A stretch of DNA of 64,000 nucleotides from CAG-791 sp002449595 (GTDB taxonomy: Bacteria > Bacillota > Clostridia > Lachnospirales > Lachnospiraceae), in NCBI GenBank assembly GCA_946539855.1, contig CAMNHV010000006.1:1-64000 (forward strand). The letters run 5' to 3'. The position numbers and the translations under genes are program-made. The notes under the pieces are model-generated. The model did not search any database. It was not told where the DNA came from and saw only the letters and a list, made by a program, of their open reading frames with translations. This document shows, one piece after another, positions 7,546 to 15,931 of this stretch; within the stretch, counting starts at the first letter, position 1, and each line of letters begins with the position of its first letter.

Positions 7546-8541
7546 TTACGACAGCGCATCGATCGCCGCCAGCTCCTCCGCCGTGAAGCTCATATTCTTC
7601 ATCATGCCGAGATTGTCGAGGATCTGCTCCGGGCGGGACGCGCCGATGATGACGGACGTCACCACGTTGTCCTTGAACAGCCACGCGAGCGCCATCTGCG
7701 CCAGCGACTGGCCGCGGCTCTCCGCGATCTCGTTCAGGCCGCGGATCTGCGCGAGTCTCTCTTCCGTGAGCGCGGTCTCCTTGAGGAACCTTCCGTCCTT
7801 CTTGATGCGGGAATCTTCCGGGATCCCGTTCAGGTAGCGGTTGGTGAGCAGGCCCTGCGCGAGCGGGCTGAAGCAGATCAGGCCCTTCTCTTTCCCTTCG
7901 CGGGCCACGGCAGCCTTCAGGCCGTTGTTCTCGATCGTGCGGTCAAAGATGGAATAGCGGTTCTGGTTGATTACGAACGGGCAGTGCAGCTCTTCCAGGA
8001 TCTCCGCGGCGCGGATCATGTGCTCGCCGTCGTAATTCGAGATGCCGGCGTAAAGTGCTTTTCCGCTCCGAACGATGTCTGCGAGCGCGCCCATCGTCTC
8101 CTCGAGCGGGGTCTCGGGATCCATGCGGTGATGGTAGAAGATGTCGACGTAGTCGAGGCCGAGGCGCTGCAGGCTCTGGTCCAGGGAGGCGATGAGGTAC
8201 TTGCGGCTGCCCCAGTCGCCGTAAGGGCCCTTCCACATGTCGTAGCCGGCCTTCGAGCTGACGATGATCTCATCGCGGTACACGCCGAGATCATCCTTGA
8301 GGATGCGGCCAAAGTTCTTTTCTGCGCTGCCGTATTCCGGCCCGTAATTGTTCGCGAGGTCGAAGTGCGTGATGCCGTTGTCGAACGCGGTGCGGCACAT
8401 CGCGCGCATGTTGTCGTAGACGCCCGTGCTGCCGAAATTGTGCCACAGGCCCAGCGAGAGCACCGGGAGCTTGAGGCCGCTTCTGCCGCAGCGGCGGTAG
8501 ATCATGTTGTCATATCTTTCTTCTTTTGCGACGTAATCCAT
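7546..8541 (-). CDS. Aldo/keto reductase, YghZ / glyceraldehyde-3-phosphate reductase-like
   Basis: 331 residues, a complete NADPH-dependent aldo/keto reductase of the Kvbeta/YghZ group. The tetrad is visible: Asp and Tyr in FDLANNYGPEYGSAE, Lys in SSKAGYD and His in YHHRMDPETP. Cofactor-binding residues appear in IIGASRPEQILDNL. LSLGLWHNFG near the start is typical of YghZ, which detoxifies aldehydes such as L-glyceraldehyde 3-phosphate and methylglyoxal. I chose ATG 8541 because CAGGAGGATCCT precedes it; the frame extends upstream without homology. It is divergent from a second aldo/keto reductase 240 bases away. The exact substrate is inferred from family only. Confidence 0.85.
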   Translation of the reverse strand: MDYVAKEERYDNMIYRRCGRSGLKLPVLSLGLWHNFGSTGVYDNMRAMCRTAFDNGITHFDLANNYGPEYGSAEKNFGRILKDDLGVYRDEIIVSSKAGYDMWKGPYGDWGSRKYLIASLDQSLQRLGLDYVDIFYHHRMDPETPLEETMGALADIVRSGKALYAGISNYDGEHMIRAAEILEELHCPFVINQNRYSIFDRTIENNGLKAAVAREGKEKGLICFSPLAQGLLTNRYLNGIPEDSRIKKDGRFLKETALTEERLAQIRGLNEIAESRGQSLAQMALAWLFKDNVVTSVIIGASRPEQILDNLGMMKNMSFTAEELAAIDALS

Positions 8542-8702
8542 AGGATCCTCCTGCATGAGATAAGGTGGTGGACAGTATCCGCTATTACCGTTATACAACA
8601 TTTCCGGTGAAAAGGGCACCGGCGCCCCTCATAACGTTCGCCCCCGGCACGAAAAAGCAAAATAGTGATACGGGTTATAGCCATCCCACTTTGTCATCTG
8701 CC

Positions 8703-8732
8703 TTTACAAAGCGGAGGGCACTGCGCGATAAT
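8703..8732 (+). promoter_or_regulatory. Candidate promoter for the aldo/keto reductase at 8782
   Basis: TTTACA (8703-8708) and GATAAT (8727-8732) are 18 bases apart; the implied start site is ~40 bases before the ATG. It lies in the divergent region between two aldo/keto reductase genes. Confidence 0.55.
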
Positions 8733-8781
8733 AGAGTCAGAGCGCAGGGGAAAAGCGCGTATGAAAGGAGATAAAAGCAAG

Positions 8782-9768
8782 ATGAAATACAAAATGCTTC
8801 ACAATGCAGGTGTCGAAGTCTCCCAGCTCGCCGTTGGCACATGGGCGATCGGCGGCGCCAATTACGGTCCTGTCAATGACGACGATTCTGTCGCCGCGAT
8901 CCGCAAGATGCTGGAACTCGGCGTCAACCTGATCGACACGGCGCCGGCTTACGGGGACGGTTATTCGGAAAGGATCGTCGGCCGGGCAATCAAGGGCCTT
9001 CCCCGCGATAAGTTCCTGATCTCCACGAAGTGCACTTCGATCCGTCTTCCTTCCGGCGGCGTCGCGCACGATGCGACTTATAAGAATATCATGCGCGAGA
9101 TCGACCGCTCCCTGGAGAATCTCGGCACAGATTATGTAGATTTCTATTTCATCCACTGGCCGGATCCGGAGACGCCGCTGCACGAGACGATGGCGGCGAT
9201 GGAGACGCTGCGCAAGATGGGCAAGATCCGCTTCATCGGACTCTCGAACCACAGCGTGGCCCTGACGGAAGAGGCCATGAAGTGGGCGAAGATCGACGTC
9301 TTCCAGCCGCCGTATTCCCTCGTGGAGCGCGGCGCGAAGGACCTGATGGAGTGGGGCCTGGCCCGCGGCATTGACTCCTTCACTTACGGCTCGATCGGCT
9401 CGGGCATCCTTTCCGGCAAGTATCGCACACTGCCCCAGATGGATCCGAAGGACTTCCGGCTCGGCTTCTACAACTACTACACGGAGCCGAACTTCAGCAA
9501 GATCCAGGAGCTCCTGAAGGTGATGGACAAGATCGCCGAAAAGCACGACGCGACGGACGCACAGGTCGCGATCAACTGGGTGCGCTCGCACGACTTCGCG
9601 GGCACGGCGCTCGTCGGCGTCAAGAACGTGAAGCAGGCGGAAGACAACTGCGCCGCCCTGAACTGGGATCTCGACGCGGAAGACATGGCGATGCTCGACG
9701 AAGCGCTCGCTGTCATGGGCCCGCTCGAGTACGGCAGCAGCCGGATCCAGAATTCGCACAAGAAGTAA
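8782..9768 (+). CDS. Aldo/keto reductase
   Basis: 328 residues, a full aldo/keto reductase TIM barrel: QLAVGTWAIGG at the N terminus, Asp/Tyr in IDTAPAYGDGYSERIVG, Lys in ISTKCTS, His in YFIHWPDPETPLHETM, and GVKNVKQAEDN for the nucleotide phosphate. I prefer ATG 8782, which gives the usual N terminus (MKYKMLHNAGVEVS) with GGAG 11 bases upstream; the in-frame ATG at 8761 would add seven residues. It is only moderately similar to the divergent neighbour at 7546 and so is not a recent duplicate. Physiological substrate unknown. Confidence 0.85.
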   Translation: MKYKMLHNAGVEVSQLAVGTWAIGGANYGPVNDDDSVAAIRKMLELGVNLIDTAPAYGDGYSERIVGRAIKGLPRDKFLISTKCTSIRLPSGGVAHDATYKNIMREIDRSLENLGTDYVDFYFIHWPDPETPLHETMAAMETLRKMGKIRFIGLSNHSVALTEEAMKWAKIDVFQPPYSLVERGAKDLMEWGLARGIDSFTYGSIGSGILSGKYRTLPQMDPKDFRLGFYNYYTEPNFSKIQELLKVMDKIAEKHDATDAQVAINWVRSHDFAGTALVGVKNVKQAEDNCAALNWDLDAEDMAMLDEALAVMGPLEYGSSRIQNSHKK

Positions 9769-9852
9769 GGCGGATTCAGCCGGCGAGGCTGGCGGGGTTC
9801 AATTTCAGTTAGCAAAATCGTCTCATCAATGAGAGATGCTTCATAACACAGA

Positions 9853-9873
9853 ACCGGCCGAAGGATGGCCGGT
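9853..9873 (+). other. Leader hairpin before the PfkB kinase gene
   Basis: ACCGGCC and GGCCGGT form a perfect 7-bp stem with a 7-base loop, ending about 10 bases before the AAAAAGGGG ribosome-binding site of the kinase gene. It could affect translation or be fortuitous; there is no T-run. Confidence 0.35.
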
Positions 9874-9898
9874 CCGGATAGAAAAAGGGGTAATGGGG

Positions 9899-10879
9899 AT
9901 GGAAAAGCAGTTTGACATCATCGGCGTCTGCGACCCCGTCATGGATATGGCGGTGAGCATCGGGCACATTCCGGCGACGGACTCGCTGGAGAGGATGAAC
10001 GATATGCTGTGGCAGTCCGGCGGAAACGGCGCCTCCGCGATCACCGGCGCGGCGCGCCTGGGCGCGAAATGCGGCATCATCGGCGCGACGGGAACGGACG
10101 CGTTCGGCGACTTCTGCTACAACGACATGGTCTACCACGGCGTAGACACCAAATATCTGTACAGGATGCCCGGCGCGACGCCTTTCTGCATCTGCCTCGC
10201 GGAGACGGAGACGCAGGGCCGGAGCTTCATCGCGACGAACACGGACATGGGCGCGGTGCGGGAAGACCAGATCGACGAGGACTACGTCGCTTCCGCAAAG
10301 ATCATCCACACCGATCTCGGCGACTTCCCCGGCAAGTGGAAAGCGATCGAGTACGCGAAAAAGCACGGCGTGCTCGTCTCGACGGACGCCGGCTACTATG
10401 ATCCGTCGAACTGCGACAGAATGATCGACACCGCGGACATCCTGATCATGTCGAGCATGTTCTACAAGGGTGTGTTCGGGGACGACGAGAACTACGTCGA
10501 GAACTGCCGCTCCCTGCTCTCAAGGGGACCGCAGATCGTCATCGTGACGCTCGGCTCGAAGGGCTGCGCCGGCACGGACGGAACGACGGACTTCACGCTG
10601 CCGCCGTTCTCCGGCTATGCGATCATCGACACGACCGGCGCGGGCGACATTTTCCACGGCGCCTACTGCTATGCATACCTGCAGGGCTGGGACATCGTGC
10701 AGTGCGCGAGGTTCTCGAGCGCCGTCTCCTACATCAATTCGCTCAGTCTCGGCGGCCGCGCGGGCCAGCCGACCCGCGACATGGTCGACACGTTCCTGGA
10801 GACCGGGAAGGTGGATCTGTCCGTGCTCGATGAGCGCAAGAGACACTATCGCGACATCCTTCAGTTCAAAGGAGTCTGA
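9899..10879 (+). CDS. PfkB-family carbohydrate kinase
   Basis: 326 residues. The N-terminal substrate region contains GGNGASAITGAARLGAKC (GG..N.A..LA.LG pattern) and GATGTDAFG; the C-terminal signature DTTGAGDIFHGAY carries the catalytic Asp and anion hole. These enzymes phosphorylate sugars or nucleosides with ATP in the cytoplasm; the sequence does not tell which. ATG 9899 is preceded at good distance by AAAAAGGGG; ATG 9893 just upstream is also possible. It stands as a single-gene unit with a terminator after it and no sugar transporter nearby. The preceding aldo/keto reductase is 130 bases away and might share a transcript. Confidence 0.85.
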   Translation: MEKQFDIIGVCDPVMDMAVSIGHIPATDSLERMNDMLWQSGGNGASAITGAARLGAKCGIIGATGTDAFGDFCYNDMVYHGVDTKYLYRMPGATPFCICLAETETQGRSFIATNTDMGAVREDQIDEDYVASAKIIHTDLGDFPGKWKAIEYAKKHGVLVSTDAGYYDPSNCDRMIDTADILIMSSMFYKGVFGDDENYVENCRSLLSRGPQIVIVTLGSKGCAGTDGTTDFTLPPFSGYAIIDTTGAGDIFHGAYCYAYLQGWDIVQCARFSSAVSYINSLSLGGRAGQPTRDMVDTFLETGKVDLSVLDERKRHYRDILQFKGV

Positions 10880-10907
10880 TAGAAGGCGCCTGCCAATTGA
10901 AGACTAG

Positions 10908-10936
10908 AAAAGAGCCTCCGCTTGGAGGCTCTTTTA
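10908..10936. terminator. Bidirectional terminator
   Basis: AAAAGAGCCTCC and GGAGGCTCTTTT form a perfect 12-bp stem with a GCTT loop and T/A tails on both sides, between the PfkB kinase (ending 10879) and the convergent sortase gene (ending 10958). Confidence 0.9.
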
Positions 10937-10957
10937 ATGCTGAAGTATTGCATTGGA

Positions 10958-12136
10958 TTACTGCTCGGCCTCGGAAGCCTCCGACGCATTGCCGGCGTCC
11001 GGCAGATCGAACGTCGCGACGAGCGCGCTCTGCACGACGAAGTTGTGCGTGTGCTGCGTCCCGAAGCAGGTCGAGAGCGTCAGCAGGTTCGGATACTGCG
11101 TGAAGTCGATCTCCGAGAGGTCGGCTTCTTTGTACTGGCTGTCGCGCTGGCTCTTGCGGACGTACTCGTCGTAGCCCTCCTGTCCGGTGAAGCCGTTGTA
11201 GATGTAGCTGTCGACCGGTGTCGGGAAGTAAGAGAAGATCCGGTACTTATAAACCTTTTCCTTCGTGAAGAAATAGACGTAAGGATGCGAATCGCACAGC
11301 CCCTTGTCCGACGAAAACCGCTTCAGCGAGCCGAACATCGTCTGGTTCTTCATGTTGTGGCCGAAGATGAACGTGTTGCTGTCGGAGAAGTCCTCCTTCG
11401 CGTACATGTCCATGAAAATGCAGCCCGAGGCGTTCCGCGTCCCCTCGAACGTGCGGGAGAGGTACTCGGAATTGTCCCTGCTGTGCGCGACGGGATAGGT
11501 CAGCTCGAGCGCCGGAACGTGAAGCACGCCGACGAAGTCCTCGTTGGTCGCCTTCAGCGCGTCAAAATCGATGACGAGATCCGGGAACTCGTCGAGCGGG
11601 ATCTCTACCTCCTCCCCGTCGACTTCCACTGTGGCCGCTTTCGCGCTGCTGTCCGGCAGCTTGATCGTGGCCTCCGTGATCTTTTCGTACTCGTTTTCCG
11701 CGGTCTTGTACTCGTGCAGGTCCGCGATGAAGAACGACCCGGACACGACAAAAACGACTATCAGTCCAATCAGAATAATCATATGCTGTATCTTTACCCT
11801 CTTTTCAGGAGAACTGCCGCGGGGGCGGCGTTCCTGCCTATTGTGCGTTGCAACCCGGCTTTCGACGCTTCGTTCTTCTGTGGGTTCCCAACTGTCGTCC
11901 AGGTCTACAAATTCCAGGCCGTCTTCTTCGACGGGAAAAGTATCTTCCCATCCGGGCTCCTGGCTGTCCCAGGCGTCAGAACCTGCTTCATTCCAGGCAT
12001 AGGAGTCTTCATACGCTTCCTGGTATTGGTCGTCCCAGGCATTGGGATCCGTTTCATTCCATGCGCCAGCGTCGTTCCGGGGTTCGTTGTATTCGGGATT
12101 CCGGTCCCGTCCGCGGCGGTTCTGGCCTTTTCTCAT
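10958..12136 (-). CDS. Class B sortase with acidic N-terminal tail; catalytic Arg absent
   Basis: About 392 residues. A long acidic, Trp/Asn/Asp-rich cytoplasmic tail (~120 residues, repeated AWNE/AWD motifs) precedes one membrane helix (MIILIGLIVVFVVSGSFFIA) and an extracellular sortase domain. Catalytic His is in FGHNMKN and catalytic Cys in TLSTC (codon at 11066-11068). Class B sortases carry an Arg 8-10 residues after the Cys; here that place reads HTHNFVV and no Arg or Lys occurs from the Cys to the C terminus. Sortases attach surface proteins or build pili; no LPxTG or NPxTN substrate gene is nearby. I prefer ATG 12136 (GAAGGATAAG upstream); ATG 12166 is also open but sits against a TAAAAT box. 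Confidence 0.8.
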   Translation of the reverse strand: MRKGQNRRGRDRNPEYNEPRNDAGAWNETDPNAWDDQYQEAYEDSYAWNEAGSDAWDSQEPGWEDTFPVEEDGLEFVDLDDSWEPTEERSVESRVATHNRQERRPRGSSPEKRVKIQHMIILIGLIVVFVVSGSFFIADLHEYKTAENEYEKITEATIKLPDSSAKAATVEVDGEEVEIPLDEFPDLVIDFDALKATNEDFVGVLHVPALELTYPVAHSRDNSEYLSRTFEGTRNASGCIFMDMYAKEDFSDSNTFIFGHNMKNQTMFGSLKRFSSDKGLCDSHPYVYFFTKEKVYKYRIFSYFPTPVDSYIYNGFTGQEGYDEYVRKSQRDSQYKEADLSEIDFTQYPNLLTLSTCFGTQHTHNFVVQSALVATFDLPDAGNASEASEAEQ

Positions 12137-12335
12137 GCGTTCACTTATCCTTCGTCTTATATTCATTCTATTTTAGCATAGAATGGCGAGGCGTGGACCA
12201 TGGCAGGCGGCGGGCACGGTGAATCAGCGGATCCCGCGGAATTCCAATCATTCCCGCTTGCGTTTCCGGGACCCGCGGCATATAATAAAGCAAACACATG
12301 TTCGGCTTGTCCGGAGAGAAGAAGGACAGGTGTTT

Positions 12336-12974
12336 ATGAAAAAAGAAGTCTGGATCTCAGTCGCGGCGGATGAGCGCGGCTGGCTGATCCTCTGCCCTGA
12401 TGGCCAGGCACAGGCGCGCATCCTTCTCAGGGAAGGCGGGCTCTTGTTTCCGGTGCCGGCGATCGCACAGATTCTGGGCATTTCCAGCGAAGAAGCGGAA
12501 GAAGTACAGAAGGAATACCGCACAGCGCGGGACGGCATGTACGGCGGGATGAACACGATGATCCGCGCTGCCTGCCGGTTTGAGAGGCGTTCCGGGAAGG
12601 CGGCGGCCTTCCTGCGTTGGGTCTCTTCGACCATGAACGAGTTTGCGGTGAACGGAGAGGCGGCGGACATTCCGCGCCTGAAGAGACATAGTGTGCTTCG
12701 GGAGGGATATTACGACCGGCTCCGGGAGAGAGTGCTGGAGCTGGATGACACAGACACAGGCGTGCCGCGCATCGCTGCCTATCTCACGATGGCGGCCGAC
12801 TACAGCCCGAAGGACAGCGGCCTCAGGCAATATCTGCGTCCTTTGCTTGACGGGAAGTTCCCGGAACGGGAGACGGCGAGAGCAGCTGACGTTCTGCGGA
12901 GATACCTGCTTCTGTGCGCAGACAGGGAGACAGCACCGCACCTCGCGGAGATGCTGCGGAAGATCGACAGCTGA
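12336..12974 (+). CDS. Divergent RhuM-family-like protein
   Basis: 212 residues. The order of segments follows the RhuM (virulence protein) family: a DG..Q.RI...GGLLFPVPAIAQILGIS segment where RhuM has EDETVWLTQ.QMAELF.VS; AAFLRWVSSTMNEFAVNGEA with PRLKR where RhuM has FR.WA...L.EY...G...D.ERLK; and a C-terminal YYDRLRERVLEL with MAADYSP where RhuM has FDELL.RI..I and SIDYDP. Identity is low, so this is an assignment by pattern. RhuM proteins occur on genomic islands and have no settled biochemical role; the first part may be a small DNA-binding fold. Start supported by GAAGGACAGG. Convergent with a small XRE regulator 15 bases away. Confidence 0.5.
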   Translation: MKKEVWISVAADERGWLILCPDGQAQARILLREGGLLFPVPAIAQILGISSEEAEEVQKEYRTARDGMYGGMNTMIRAACRFERRSGKAAAFLRWVSSTMNEFAVNGEAADIPRLKRHSVLREGYYDRLRERVLELDDTDTGVPRIAAYLTMAADYSPKDSGLRQYLRPLLDGKFPERETARAADVLRRYLLLCADRETAPHLAEMLRKIDS

Positions 12975-12989
12975 GACAGCCATATCCCG

Positions 12990-13214
12990 TCAGAGCGTCT
13001 CGAACGGCTTGCGGATATCGCTGGCGCCGGAGATGTAGTCCATGCTGACGTCATAGAACTGCGCGAGGGAGATCAGGCGGTCGTACGAGATCACACTTTT
13101 CCCGGTCTCGTAGTCGCTGTAGCTGCTCTGGGCAATGCCGATTATGGCGCCAACCTGCGCTTCGGTGAGGTCGTGGTCGATCCGGAGTGAATGCAGCCTT
13201 TCATACCAAGTCAT
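12990..13214 (-). CDS. Small XRE-family DNA-binding regulator
   Basis: 74 residues, essentially one Cro/C1 helix-turn-helix: RLHSLRIDHDLTEAQVGAIIGIAQSSYSDYETGKSVISYDRLISLAQFYDVSMDYISG, with the recognition helix around AQSSYSDYE and the usual end VSMDYLxG. Such solo proteins repress their own or a neighbouring gene. Candidates for control are the convergent RhuM-like gene and the large sensor-like gene starting at 13580 on the opposite side. A minus-strand -10-like TATACT lies at 13269-13264. Confidence 0.85.
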   Translation of the reverse strand: MTWYERLHSLRIDHDLTEAQVGAIIGIAQSSYSDYETGKSVISYDRLISLAQFYDVSMDYISGASDIRKPFETL

Positions 13215-13579
13215 GGGAGGCCCCTTTCCGATAATGCCGATAGTAAAGAGGTTCTTCGCGCAAAGTATACGGAATGCCGACTGGTAATATATCCTTTTAT
13301 CGGTAATTGCACTAAAAATGGGGCGAGCGCATTGCTGGAAGGATCGCGAAAGGCTTTTTATGTTGACAAACAGGAAAGGCGCACGTCGCTTATTGGAAAA
13401 CCGGGGAAATGGGGTATGATGGCAAAAAGACCATGGAAATGCGGCATGATGACCAATTGAAAGGTCCGGAAAGACCTGAAAGTTGTAGAATAAGAAGAAA
13501 CGGATTATTCTGAAGAAGAGTTACGATGATAGGAGTCCGTCCAAAGGCGCGGAACAGGCACAAAAAAGAGAAGGCTGAC
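13215..13579. other. 365-base divergent control region
   Basis: No credible gene is seen. It separates the XRE regulator (minus) from the sensor-like protein (plus). CCGATAA (13228-13234) recurs as TTATCGG (13297-13303), a widely spaced inverted pair that could be operator half-sites. A plus-strand promoter candidate is listed separately. A TTGACA at 13363-13368 has no partner -10 at proper spacing. Confidence 0.4.
13393..13420 (+). promoter_or_regulatory. Candidate promoter for the sensor-like gene
   Basis: TTGGAA (13393-13398), 16-base spacer, TATGAT (13415-13420). The implied transcript has a leader of ~150 bases before ATG 13580. Confidence 0.4.
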
Positions 13580-15817
13580 ATGCAGACAGCAATCGATTTC
13601 GGAAAAGACTTTCTGGAGAATTACTACCATAAGCAGGACGCGGAGGCCTGCCTGACCTACCTCGCGGACGATATCGTGTGGATCGCCCCGGACGAGGTCA
13701 GCCACTTCCGGACGAGCAAAGAGATCCTGGAGTATCTCAAGAAGAGCACGGAGAAGATGAAACCCTCCAACGTGGACATCATGTCGATCAAGTCCCCGCC
13801 GTGCTCGGAGGAGACCGTCAGCGTCGCCTATGAGATCAACGTCATCCCGAAGGATGAGAGCAAGGGCCAGTATCTGCGCGTGTCCTTCTCCGTGAGGCGC
13901 TCCGCGGTCTCGCAGGAGATCAATTTCCTGCATATCTCGGACCGGGAGGAAGAGATCGGGCTCACACAGATGGGCGCGTTTGCGGGCAAGCTGGACTGCG
14001 GCCTGCTGATCGTGCAGCGCATGCGGGGCGGCGTGGACAGGTCGCTCTACTGCAACCACTATTTCGCGAAGAAGATGAGCATGACCGCGAAGGACGTCGA
14101 CGACCGCGCGCGCAACAATCCGCTGTTTATGCTCTCGTATGACGAACAGAAGAAGATCCGGGAGGCGATGACCGAAGCCGTCAAAGGCGGGAAAAAGGAC
14201 TTTCACATCGACGTGACGATCCGGACGGAGAAGGGCAAGACCTTCCCGCATAGGCTTAGCGGCTCCCACATCAGCGGGGGAGAGCGGGGAGGCGTGTTTT
14301 ACATGCTTTTCCAGGATACGGCATCGCTGCAGAAGAAGATCACGAACCTTGAGCAGATGAACCGCACCCTGCAGAAGCAGTCCGTGCAGATCGCAGGGGA
14401 ATACAAGAATCTTGAGCAGGAATGGAAGAAGGTGCGCACCGACGCCGACGACAGCGCGGACCGCGTGAAGACTTCCTATGAGGAACAGATCCGCTCCCAG
14501 CAGAAGGAGAGCGAGGAGAGAATGCGCGCGATGCAGGAGGAATTCGACGAGAAGTATCGCCTGCAGCGGATCCGGTACGAGAAGGAGATCTCGGACACGG
14601 AGGGCGCTTACAAGAGCAAGCTCTGGCTCGCGGAGGGGGCGTATCGCCGAGAGATGGACTCGCGGGACGAGGAGCACAAGGCGGCGATCGCGCGTCTTCA
14701 GAAGGAGCTGGAGGAGACAAAGGCGGACAGCGAGGCGCAGATCGAGTCGGCGAAGAAGCTCGCGGATGCGCAGGTAGAGTCAGCGCGGGCGCTGGCGGAC
14801 GCGCAGGCCGAGAACGCCAGGAATGAAGCGGAAGCGCGCGTGCAGGCCGCGGAGAAGGCGGCGCAGGAGACCGCGGAGGCGGCGAAGGCGCAGGCCGAGG
14901 AGACGCTTCGCGAACGGGAGAAAAAGATTAAAGCCGACATCAGCGCTGTCTATGAGCAGGGGTTACAGAACGCGAGAAAGCGCGAGATGGAGCTCGCGAA
15001 GGAGATCAGCGCTGTCCGCGCAAAGAGCGGGGAATATGAGAAGGAGATCTTGAAGCGCGCGCAGGCTGAGGAGGTCGCCTACGACCAGATCGCCGCGCTG
15101 CAGCGGGAGCTCCTGAACAGACAGGAAGAAATGACGGCCCTGCAGGAACAGCGCAAAGAGCAGGACAGCGTGATGCGGATCTCGAGGACGTCGCGCGCGG
15201 AGAGCAGCGCGGAATCCGAGAAGGCACTGCGGCGCCTGGAGCGCGCGATGGACATCAAGGGCAGCGCGCAGCTCATGAGAGACATGATCGGTGAGGCGCG
15301 GCTTCTCATCGGCGGGAGGTCCCCGTCCGCGGAGCCGTTCCGGTTCGGCGACTGCATGGACACAGTCGCGCGCATGATGCGGGAGTACTGCAGGCAGCGG
15401 AAGCTCTCGTTCCGCTATGACGAGACGGACGCCGACAAACTCTACTCCGGCGACAAGGCGATGCTGCAGTATGTGCTGCTGAGCATCCTTGAATACACCG
15501 CCGCAATGGACGCGGCGAGCCCGCAGGCCGCGGGCACGGACAGCGGGGAGATCCGCGAGCAGCCGGGGCTGACGCTCAGCTGCCGCGCCGACAGGCCGGT
15601 CCGGGAAAGAGTATACCTTTACTTCACCGTGAACGACCCGCTCGGCGGGATCCGGCAGGCGGCCGACTTCGCGAACAACGGCATGACGCGCTGCCGGGAG
15701 ATGCTCGGCATGATGGGCGGCGGCATCCGCATCCAGGACAGAAAAGACCCCGCCTCCGCACAGGGCGGAAACGGGGCTGTCGCTGTCATCACAGTGGCGC
15801 TCGGCCGGATCTCGTGA
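13580..15817 (+). CDS. Cytoplasmic sensor-like protein: NTF2-like + PAS-like + coiled coil + degraded kinase ATPase end
   Basis: 745 residues with no membrane helix. Residues ~1-125 look like a SnoaL/NTF2-like fold (FLENYYHKQDAEACLTYLADDIVWIAPDE). Residues ~135-270 look PAS-like (LLIVQRMRGG, ITLRTEKG-type strands, GVFYMLFQDT). Residues ~270-545 are an unbroken coiled coil rich in Ala, Glu, Lys and Arg. Residues ~570-745 resemble the C-terminal half of a histidine kinase (FGDCMDTVARMM, SGDKAMLQYVLLSILEYTAAM, and the closing GGGIRIQD), but there is no SHELRTP-like H-box, the N-box lacks its Asn, and no GxGxG G-box is visible. It is therefore probably a pseudokinase or scaffold. No response regulator is adjacent. 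Start supported by GAGAAGG; the frame is open to 13526. Confidence 0.65.
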   Translation: MQTAIDFGKDFLENYYHKQDAEACLTYLADDIVWIAPDEVSHFRTSKEILEYLKKSTEKMKPSNVDIMSIKSPPCSEETVSVAYEINVIPKDESKGQYLRVSFSVRRSAVSQEINFLHISDREEEIGLTQMGAFAGKLDCGLLIVQRMRGGVDRSLYCNHYFAKKMSMTAKDVDDRARNNPLFMLSYDEQKKIREAMTEAVKGGKKDFHIDVTIRTEKGKTFPHRLSGSHISGGERGGVFYMLFQDTASLQKKITNLEQMNRTLQKQSVQIAGEYKNLEQEWKKVRTDADDSADRVKTSYEEQIRSQQKESEERMRAMQEEFDEKYRLQRIRYEKEISDTEGAYKSKLWLAEGAYRREMDSRDEEHKAAIARLQKELEETKADSEAQIESAKKLADAQVESARALADAQAENARNEAEARVQAAEKAAQETAEAAKAQAEETLREREKKIKADISAVYEQGLQNARKREMELAKEISAVRAKSGEYEKEILKRAQAEEVAYDQIAALQRELLNRQEEMTALQEQRKEQDSVMRISRTSRAESSAESEKALRRLERAMDIKGSAQLMRDMIGEARLLIGGRSPSAEPFRFGDCMDTVARMMREYCRQRKLSFRYDETDADKLYSGDKAMLQYVLLSILEYTAAMDAASPQAAGTDSGEIREQPGLTLSCRADRPVRERVYLYFTVNDPLGGIRQAADFANNGMTRCREMLGMMGGGIRIQDRKDPASAQGGNGAVAVITVALGRIS

Positions 15818-15931
15818 CCGACAGGCGCCTGCGTTATTGAATTATCATTTTAAGAGACGATCTGCCAGGCCGGGCGCCTGCCGGAATGTTCAGATGCGGA
15901 GATCCCGCGGATCACGTGCAGGAGGGGCTTG

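Noticed and set aside
13191..13460. Possible 89-residue gene in the region upstream of the sensor-like gene
   Set aside because: It overlaps the start of the XRE gene, has an irregular composition and no ribosome-binding site, and spans the candidate promoter.
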